NCBI GenBank assembly: GCA_021234155.1
Contig: JAJEKV010000038.1
Location: 4,214,847 to 4,278,846, forward strand
DNA from: Isoetes taiwanensis
Taxonomy: Eukaryota > Streptophyta > Lycopodiopsida > Isoetales > Isoetaceae
Reading direction: 5' to 3'
Length of the DNA: 64,000 nt
The translations under genes were made by a program, and so were the position numbers. The notes under the pieces were generated by a model that saw only the letters and a list, made by a program, of their open reading frames with translations, did not search any database and had not been told where the DNA came from. Each line of letters begins with the position of its first letter. Position 1 is the first letter of the stretch. Below are positions 57,050 to 64,000 of the stretch, in pieces.

Positions 57050-57700
57050 TCAACCTATTTGCACAGTACGCATAGAAGGAGTGGATGGAATCCTCAGCCT
57101 CAGCCAGTGCTCTATGCTAGCCAACGCCGTTGTCAAACCATGGCAGACTCTAGTTTTACACTCTTCCATGGCATATCTGCTTGTCTCAATTCGGAGGTGG
57201 TGTGCTATGTGAATGGACACAATCGCTTTACATTTTTTCATTGGTAAGTATTGTTATGGACCCCTGGAAAATATAGAATTAATCTAATTTTTGTAGTGTG
57301 ATGTCCTTACCAACTCCCAAACACTATTTCCCAAAGCTTACTTGGGGACATGTGTCTAGATATTGTTTTAGTCGATTGCGATCCTCATTATTATGCACTT
57401 CTATGCATCCCTGTCCTTACACATAGCATCTGGAGAACTAGATGGCTTATTTCTCCTTCCAACAGGCTTTCAGACATTGTGAAGCCATGGCCATGTGTCC
57501 ATCTGCTTGGTCAGTAATGCCGCGCAAGAAACTCTATTTGCTCAATGAGGCGTGCTAGCTTAGGCGTAAGGTCTTTAACATTTGCCTTCCAAGGCTCTTC
57601 AGACAGGGGATCTGCAATTCTTTGAGATCAGCTTCTTGCGAGGTCCAATTGGCGGCCACAGATATGCGTTGCCAAGCGTCATGCATTTGTCTTTGTTCTT
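57050..57700 (-). mobile_element. LINE family A fragment, copy 3
   Basis: The minus-strand frame 57050-57241 has VSIHIAHHLRIETSRYAMEE, matching the ASIRTGAHHLRIETGRW block of copy 1. On the plus strand the segment 57130-57240 aligns with 10440-10580. Upstream (57400-57700) weak similarity to the MAMGPQCLKACW region of copy 1 is seen in broken frames. The copy is old and heavily decayed, and its limits are approximate. Confidence 0.55.
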
Positions 57701-58180
57701 GCTGCTTTTCTCAGTGTAGGTCTATCAATCTTGAGGGTATGATCTATTCTATTGTATAGAATGGAATCTAACAGCCTCTAGCTAAAGTTTGCTTGCCATG
57801 TTGCACATGCTCTGGGGTGACTGTGATTCGATGCAGATGTTCGTGGGGGTTGAGAAGGAAATTAGGGATGACATGTCCATTTGGGGGGCTGGAAAAGGGG
57901 TCTAAGGCTAGATGTATTCCAAGCGAGGATGCCACGTTATTATTAGAGTAATATAAAACAAGCATAAATGATGCTCACCCCTCAGTAGTTGGCATGACAT
58001 TTATTTTATTTTTAGCACGCCAGCCCAACCAAGCCTACAGCCTTCCTTGCAATTTTAGCCTATCCACGTAGCATGTCCACCTCATTAAAAATTGATGTGG
58101 CAGTAATTTCCACCGTTAGATTCCTTTTTTCTAGCATCTACGGCTAGAGAAATTAAAAAAAAGGCTTAAAAAGGCGCGGA
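57701..58180. other. Spacer between LINE A copies 3 and 4
   Basis: No gene recognised. The sequence between 57960 and 58180 is ordinary AT-rich DNA. Confidence 0.3.
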
Positions 58181-58784
58181 GATGAAAAACATCACCAATA
58201 ATGCCTTTTCGTTTCTTCCTTGTTCCGACCATTTTTTTTTTAACGCGGCATTGGTGGTGGGGCCGAGAGTTCTACTACCACCCACTGGGATGCTGCCATC
58301 AGGTTGCAGGTCACGGCGGGTTGGAAAGCACTATATGCCATGTAGAACAACAGCCACAAGGTAGAGTTGTATGCCTGGGGCTACCACTCACACTTGTTCA
58401 AGGCCTTGGTTGAGCCGGTCCTCCTATATGGGGCAGAAGTGTGGGTTGATATCCCTCACCACCTGGAATGATCTCGAGCAGGTGCAGAAAGCCTTCTTGG
58501 CACGAGCCCTTGGGGTAAAGTCCACAGTTCTATACCAGATCCTACTCCAGGAGACAGGTTTTCTACCCCTTTAACGGGCTACATTGGAACGCCATATTTT
58601 TTACTTCCAGAAGGTGGTCGCTATGGTGGTACACGTTTGTCCAACCTTGCTTTGGCCGTAGCAATGGGTCCCCAATGCCTCAAAGCCTGCTGGAAGGACA
58701 AGCAAGCTTAGTGGTTCTCACGTTGGGATGTACAGGCAAACAGATGCATACAGGTACGGACAAAGAAGGATCATTGTGCTCTAA

Positions 58785-60027
58785 TCCTATAATCGCTCAA
58801 TCCTATAATCGCTCAATCCTAGCCATCAAAATAGGGCATATTCCCAAGGAATGCCTTGCCCCAAAACCACAGCCATCCAAGCCAAGTCAAGATGGGGTCA
58901 AAACCCCATTTCCACGTCACCCTAAGGTGCATGAGAAAGTATTCGATTCAAGTCAAATGCGTACATACAGACAAGTAACAAACAATTAAACATGTCTTGC
59001 ACATATACAGTTAAAGCACCATGCCTGCTATGAAGCAATACTCTGCACAACTGTCTCACTTGCAACGAAATTTACAGAAGGGCCTCCTAAATGCAAGGCC
59101 AAAACTCACTCTGTTCACAAACTGCACAGCAACCTGCAGCGCATGCTACAGCAGCTCCATTCCACCCGATAACTAAGCTTCCCAGCAGCGCCTGTCATGC
59201 TGCCCACAAGAACTAACAAACAAACAACATCACGGAGCACGGGGAGTTGAACCCCACCCACAAAACCCCGTCCCCTGATGCCTCGCTGAGCAAGACAGAA
59301 GGAGCCTAAAAATACACACTGTAAAAGAGCAGAGGGCAGAACAAAACAAGGAAAATGCATGCAAGAATGGGGATTTGAACCCCACCGATTAAATCGGTAC
59401 CAGATTTGATGAATGAAGCTTCGACTTACCATCAGTGCCATTACACCAACAACAGAAGGAACTGTGCAACAGCAGAAGAGGGCAGAACAAAAGAAGAAAT
59501 TGCATGCAAGAATGGGGATTTCAGCTTCGACTTCAGGAAGCATACCTCAAAGCCATAGAATTCTGCCAAATCCATACAGAGCTGCCCGCAACAGGCAAAA
59601 GACAACCCAGATGACATGGCAAAAGACTGCTAGAACAATCCGTCCGCTTCGCCAGAAAAAGACCAAATCCCTACAAATCGGCAGACCTACAAACCGGCAG
59701 AGCCCTGCTTCGCTCTACAAATCTGGCATGCCCATGAGCATCCCCGACGAACTAACACCAGACCACCATGAGCATCCACCGCTGAGGCCATCGCCGGAAG
59801 TGCCCCTGCTCTGCTCCATCCGCTCCACGCGCACGGCAGGCCATCGCCACGACTCCACTTCCAAAAATTGCAACTTCCATAAAAAAACCAATAAACCCCA
59901 ATCGACCATTGGGAAACCAGAACCTAATTACTGAGTCAGCAATATACCAATTTTACATACGAATACATGCACAATCCATGCAAAATCTTATGTAACACGA
60001 CCCCCAAACAACATTTTGGAAACCTAA
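58785..60027 (-). mobile_element. 1.24-kb retroposon-like insertion with tRNA-like boxes
   Basis: The extra DNA inside LINE A copy 4 is flanked by TGCTCTAA (58777-58784) and TGCACTAA (60028-60035), an 8-bp duplication with one mismatch. On the minus strand it ends with tandem copies of AGGATTGAGCGATTAT, like the repeated 3' tails of some SINEs and LINEs. It also holds Pol III box-like sequences (59371-59381 and 59438-59448). Part of its interior, 59540-59900, is GC-rich and not repeat-like, perhaps captured genomic sequence. The overall class is uncertain. Confidence 0.5.
59366..59450 (-). ncRNA. tRNA-like module with A and B boxes (SINE-like)
   Basis: Read on the minus strand, TGGTGTAATGG (59448-59438) resembles a Pol III A box. 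GGTTCAAATCC (59381-59371) fits the B box consensus GGTTCRANTCC, with a five-base T stem GGGGTTCAAATCCCC. Between them ACCGATTTAATCGGT could form a long variable arm as in tRNA-Leu or tRNA-Ser. No proper anticodon stem or acceptor stem can be drawn, so it is not a working tRNA gene. A second B box, GGTTCAACTCC, lies at 59253-59243. Confidence 0.45.
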
Positions 60028-60640
60028 TGCACTAAAGCTGTACCTAGATGCTACTTTCCTTCGCAAGCTCTGAGATGCAGATGCTCTGACGCACGTTAAG
60101 CTAGCACACTATCAGCAACAAGTCAATCCTAGGCTCATGAGAGGCCCACATCAGTACTTGTACACCCATTTGCCCATGAAGAAGCACAGACTTATAGCTT
60201 CCATTTGCACGGGTACACATCGTCTCCGCATTGAGACAGGGCGTTGGACTCGGGAAGCACGGGAGGAGAGGCTTTGTCAGTGTTGCCACCAGGGCGCCAT
60301 TGAAAATGAATGTCATGCCCTCCAAATCTGCCCAGTGTTTACCCATATCCGAGCGCAGTATGTTTGGTTACTAGTGATTGGCCAGCCGTTGCATGAGTTA
60401 TTGAATATGGCATCCCTGGGCTTGTTGGGGTCAGGAGGTTATGGATGTGGACCGGCACAGTATTGAATTGTCCTATACAAGTGTACCAGCATACTTATTA
60501 CTGCTAAGGTTTTTCCCTCGAAAACCCTTCGGGGCATGGGGAGGTGTTAATCCCGACAAGAATATGCTTGCTGCTCTCTTTTTGTTTGGGTCCCATAGGC
60601 CAATTGGTCTCCGTGGACGATAAAAAATCTATTCTATTTT

Positions 60641-61064
60641 ATTTTATGATGACCACTGCCATTAAGGCATATTTGAATTAATAGAGGTAGCTATCTCCCG
60701 TTAAGGCTTCTTCTGCTGGCATACATTCCCCACTACATATCTTCATAAAAAGCTTTATGTATGAACAAGCATGTCAACTTATTTACTAAAAATGATTATG
60801 CATGTAAGAAATCCTCGTAAGGTGTTTTAAGGCTGTACAGAAGTTGTTATTGTAAGTACATATTCCACTTCATTTGACTATACAGTGGTCTTCTTGTCAT
60901 TTGTTTTTTCCTTTGAATACGTGATACTATACAGTGCTCTAAGAAAGGGTTATATACTTTCCATACCTTTGTATTTAGAATATGCAGCAAACTATGATGA
61001 AAAATAGAGTATAGTAGGATAGTTAGAATAGATAACTTGGCTTCAGATTTGACCGATTAACATA
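60641..61064. other. Spacer without recognised genes
   Basis: AT-rich flank of LINE A copy 4. Nothing was recognised before the PPR remnant. Confidence 0.35.
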
Positions 61065-61300
61065 TTGGATTTTATGGATCATAATTGTGCAAAGGTATTA
61101 GAGATGGACAAACACATCCATGTGAAGCTCATTCAAAGTGCAGAGCAGATGGATGTCTTTGTGGGAAGTAACCTTGCTGCCTTATATTTGAAATGTGGAA
61201 CCATTGAAGACGCCCGTCAAGTGTTTGAGGTCTGCACCAGGACAACATAATCACTTACATGCTTATGATCTCAGGCTATGTTGATCTTAACTGAGGAATA
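61065..61300 (+). pseudogene. PPR protein remnant
   Basis: The short frame contains KHIHVKLIQSAEQMDVFVGS, followed by LYLKCGTIEDARQVFE, one L-S pair of PLS PPR motifs. The next motif (a YMLMISGYV block) is present only after a frame shift near 61240, and the repeats then stop. A GTAAGTATTTT donor-like site follows at about 61302, in a 36-bp direct repeat. It is unrelated in detail to the PPR gene at 1.2-4.1 kb and is a fragment only. Confidence 0.65.
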
Positions 61301-61414
61301 GGTAAGTATTTTGAAGATCTAATCTCGTACTTCTAACAATCTGTTTTGTTGCAGATGTTTGGAAACATTCTCTAAGTTTATGGCGATCTTAACTCAGGAA
61401 TAGGTAAGTATTTT
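61278..61414. repeat. 36-bp direct repeat 101 bp apart
   Basis: TATGTTGATCTTAACTGAGG at 61278 and TATGGCGATCTTAACTCAGG at 61379 continue identically through AATAGGTAAGTATTTT. Confidence 0.7.
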
Positions 61415-61459
61415 TGGGTTGCCCCTAGGGGGGCAAACCCTTGTTTATGTGGGTTTATG

Positions 61460-61499
61460 GCATATCCTAGGTATATGCTAGAATATACCTAGGATATGC
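61460..61499. repeat. Perfect 16-bp inverted repeat
   Basis: Arms GCATATCCTAGGTATA and TATACCTAGGATATGC surround an eight-base loop. The position, between gene fragments, suggests a short hairpin element rather than a gene terminator. Confidence 0.7.
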
Positions 61500-62483
61500 T
61501 GATGACTGCTCAAAACCTACTATTCGCTGTAAACTCTCGGTCACCTGCTTTCTGGATCCAGGATGCTCCAACCGAGTAACTGGCAGGGCAGACCGAAGAT
61601 TTTCCTTTCTAACAATACGCCTGAGGTTATGGATTCATGATGCCGGCTAGGTGGTGCTGCATTTTCTTGAAGAAAATCTGATTCATAGTTTTCGGAAAGT
61701 TTATAAAGGTCGGATCCATATCTACAGGGGAAATATGGGCAACATCCGGCCAATACTAGATGTTTTTCTGCATGCGAATTTATCAGTATTCTAGAAGCTC
61801 GTAAAGATGAAGGTAAACTTCTCCATAAAACTGAGCTTCTAAGCCAGTCGATGTGTTCTTTATCTAGCATAATCTGTCTGTTATGCTTCTATCTTAGTAA
61901 GATGGGAAATGAGTTAGGATTGTTCTTTCATATTGCATTTGAATCATGGCAGATTTAAGACAAGGTAACTACTAGGACCATATCATTCATCAGACTTCAC
62001 CTTCGATCATAAAATCTGTACTATGATTAGCATTTCGTTTGTTATTCTGAAGCTCAAAAACAGAGTCAGCCATGCATTTTTCTTTTTCAATACCAATTGC
62101 TGCACACTGGCAAAAGTTCAGTGTATGTGCCATTATTTTTTTAAAGGAGTTAGCCTTCAACAGCGAGGACAAAGAAAAAACTGTGGTAGATCCAGGTAAC
62201 CATCCTTTGAGTTTCGTATTTGCAAGTGTCTTTTCTTGTTGTATGCTGAGCTAACATTTTGGTGCCTACACATTGGGCAGGTGATTCATTATCATCACAA
62301 CTAGGTTTGGCTAATGTGTAATATTGAAGAAGTTAAATGAGTTGTTATTTAATTGGTTTTATAGGCATTCCCTTTATACTCTACACCAGCCGCTTCTTTA
62401 ATATGTTCTTTAAATTCATAATTCCAAGTTTACTACCTCAAAGTTTCTCAGCATGGCATGTTCACATTGGACAGGCCGAATAG
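61500..62483. other. Spacer upstream of the kinase fragment
   Basis: Short frames such as 61541-61870 (-) and 62072-62254 (+) carry no motif I recognise. The kinase N-lobe exons expected here were looked for and not found. Confidence 0.35.
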
Positions 62484-62927
62484 CTTTGTCAGATGTGCCA
62501 CAGACATCTTGTTAGTCTCCTTGGTTGTTGTCAAGATAACGATCGTCACCTTCAGATGCTGATATATGATTATCTTCCTAATGGAAATGTCTGCAGCATT
62601 TTATACGGTATGCCATGGCTACTATATTGATTTGGTTATTGTCCTATTTACAATTTCTTATAACTACAACATGTTATATGTTGGCAGACAAAGATGGAAA
62701 TCCCCGGGCAAGTCTTGACTTTAAACAAAGACTTTCTATTGCTGTTGGTGCTGGAGAAGGTGCATTCAAATATTTGAAACTACTGTTGTTTTTACCAATA
62801 CGGAAATTTGATGATTTATTTTGATGCAAGCTTACAATATTTACACGAGGAGACAGCACTGGTTGCACATGCGGATTTCAAGTCCAGCAATGTTCTTCTT
62901 GATGAGAATTTTGTAAAAATTCAAGAA
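62484..62927 (+). pseudogene. Receptor-like kinase fragment with HRD-to-HAD change
   Basis: Three exon pieces resemble a plant receptor-like kinase. The first (62484-62607) has CHRHLVSLLGCCQD followed by LQMLIYDYLPNGNV. The second (62687-62759) has SLDFKQRLSIAVGAGEG. The third (62831-62927) has LQYLHEETALVAHADFKSSN, then VLLDENF. The catalytic HRD motif reads HAD, so the Arg is lost. The donor after the second piece appears shifted by one base. The N-lobe glycine loop and Lys are missing, and the sequence leaves kinase homology before DFG. It cannot encode an active kinase. Confidence 0.7.
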
Positions 62928-62932
62928 AAATG

Positions 62933-63231
62933 CATTCAAGAAAGATGAATCTCATGCGGGGCATTTATCTAAAGAAGATAGTTGAAAAGATGAATGGAGC
63001 ACCAGGTGCCGAGTGAAGGTAATATTCACATCCTGCAATGTTCTGGAAATGATTGCTATGACCTACGCATCCCATTTCTATACTGATCAGGCTGTATGCA
63101 GAGAGGCAGGAATGTTTGCATTGCGGGAACGACGTGTTCACGTTATGCAAGAAGATTTTGAAATGGCAGTAGCAAAGGTTATCGAGAAAGAAACAGAGAA
63201 AAATATGTCCTTGAAGAAGCTTTGGAGGTAA
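62933..63231 (+). pseudogene. RPT6: 26S proteasome ATPase subunit RPT6, 3' end fragment
   Basis: The first exon piece (62933-63018) reads HSRKMNLMRG, then [14 protein letters not shown]. It then meets a stop, TGA, created by loss of one base in what should be the next Leu codon. A 72-bp GT-AG intron follows (63019-63090). The last exon (63091-63231) gives [20 protein letters not shown], then [10 protein letters not shown], and ends NMSLKKLWR before TAA. This is the conserved C-terminal part of RPT6, with the usual final Lys replaced by Arg. The AAA core is absent upstream, where kinase sequence is found instead. The retained intron shows it is a genomic fragment, not a processed copy. Confidence 0.8.
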
Positions 63232-64000
63232 ATGCACTTTCTGTGTGATGCCTTTAGTGTGCTGCAACCTGTGAACAAGTTGACATTACCACAGATCATG
63301 TTTCATTTCATCAGTGGTTACATTGCTCTGGTAAGTTGCATATGCTGCCTTGTGAGGTTACAACATTTTTCTCTTTTTGTGTCTGCATTGGTTGCTGGCA
63401 CTGAAGATGGCATCAGGGAATCTACTGCCATGTTTCCTGCACTCTTTTGTTAATTTCAAAACACACCTCGGTAATATCCCAATCTTCTTTTCAGGTCAGG
63501 CAGCAGGGTTTTCAAAGTGGGATGGTAATGTGCCTGGGCTTGCTAGGGTTTGCCCCATCTGAATTGTATGTGAGTAATGTCATGCAATGTGATTGAAATC
63601 TAAAGAAATTCTATTTAAATTGCTTCAGGATCTGGCAGGTATGGCAAAGAAGCAGGTAGAGGTTCATTCGGCAAAGAACCAGGTAAAGCTTCACCCCAAA
63701 TATATTTGCAGCTGGCTTGGCGACAAATTCAACTTCTCTTTTATCTTTGGGTTTCTGGTTTGGTTCTTAAGATTTTCATTCTTTCTGCCACTGTTATGTC
63801 TGAGTATGGATAGATTAGATTAGTAGGGGTGGTTTTATTGGTTGTTAAACTGCTATTGTTGCCTTGGGCATATTGCTTGTCCCGACTTGTCCTAGTTGTG
63901 CCCTACATTATGCTGCACAAAGTATTGTGGAAACGCCTTGTACGGGAGGGTTCAATTCCCTCTAGTTCTTCTTCTTATCTGAGGGTAGCAGTTCGTGGTA
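63232..64000. other. Downstream flank to window end
   Basis: The first part may be the former 3' untranslated region of the RPT6 copy. Short frames up to 63823 show no recognisable motif. Confidence 0.35.

Larger units (their letters stand above)
58260..60640 (+). mobile_element. LINE family A fragment, copy 4, split by an insertion
   Basis: The left part (58260-58784) encodes, in broken frames, LVEPVLLYGAEVW, then LEQVQKAFLARALGVKSTVL and ETGFLPL, the RT thumb. The right part (60036-60640) continues with HRLIASICTGTHRLRIETGR and the Cys-rich block CQCCHQGAIENECHALQICP. It then runs into the 3' untranslated region, ending GATAAAAAATCTATTCTATT. Aligning with copy 1 shows that 58785-60027 is extra DNA. 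The C-terminal cysteine pattern C-X2-C...H...C is intact. Confidence 0.75.

Noticed and set aside
63925-63975. Possible tRNA 3' end (GGTTCAATTCC with a five-base stem)
   Set aside because: The B box and T stem fit, but no D arm, anticodon arm or acceptor stem could be drawn upstream, so it is probably chance or a remnant.

Overview
The window is nuclear DNA of a land plant. The signs are spliced genes with GT-AG introns, a PLS-type pentatricopeptide repeat (PPR) protein, a half-size ABCG transporter, a plant-type NTH1 glycosylase, and many decayed LINE, Ty3/gypsy and Ty1/copia retrotransposons. The low gene density, large AT-rich intergenic spaces, long PLS PPR protein and mixture of LINE lineages fit a fern-like or other seed-free genome best. 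That placement is inference; no marker in the window fixes the species.

Layout from left to right. 1-780 is a GC-rich block without a recognisable gene. 1214-4081 is a PPR gene (+) with eight P-L-S triplets and no E or DYW tail. 4.1-10 kb is intergenic, with a copia LTR and primer-binding site (5414-5672) and gag-like remnants. 10.1-12.35 kb holds two back-to-back fragments of one LINE family. 13134-17822 (-) is a complete ten-exon NTH1 endonuclease III gene that I could assemble with every splice phase consistent. 18-31 kb is repeat-dominated: tandem duplications, a guanylate-binding-protein gene fragment, arrays of TATTCYRGAATA palindromes, a Cys-rich transposase-like ORF and a 57-bp minisatellite. 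32.8-38.75 kb (+) is a complete ten-exon ABCG half-transporter of the ABCG21/22 type.

The right half is mostly transposable elements. A LINE with a coiled-coil ORF1 occupies about 39.1-43.1 kb. A 182-bp MITE with a perfect 9-bp target-site duplication is at 43996-44177. An L1-clade LINE flanked by a target-site duplication of at least 14 bp is at 45.4-49.3 kb. A Ty3/gypsy chromovirus with an internal deletion and two unequal LTRs occupies 50.08-56.3 kb, and its 3' LTR carries a 479-bp inverted-repeat element with an 8-bp duplication. At 57-60.6 kb are two more copies of the first LINE family, one of them split by a 1.24-kb retroposon-like insertion carrying tRNA-like A and B boxes. The window ends with a PPR remnant and a chimeric pseudogene in which part of a receptor-like kinase runs into the 3' end of a 26S proteasome RPT6 gene.

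No operon or multi-gene system links the genes. NTH1 (base excision repair), ABCG (membrane export) and the PPR protein (probable organelle RNA binding) are independent single genes separated by transposon-derived DNA. The most unusual content is the layered transposon history: target-site duplications, an internal empty-site comparison, nested insertions and palindrome arrays that can be read directly from the sequence.
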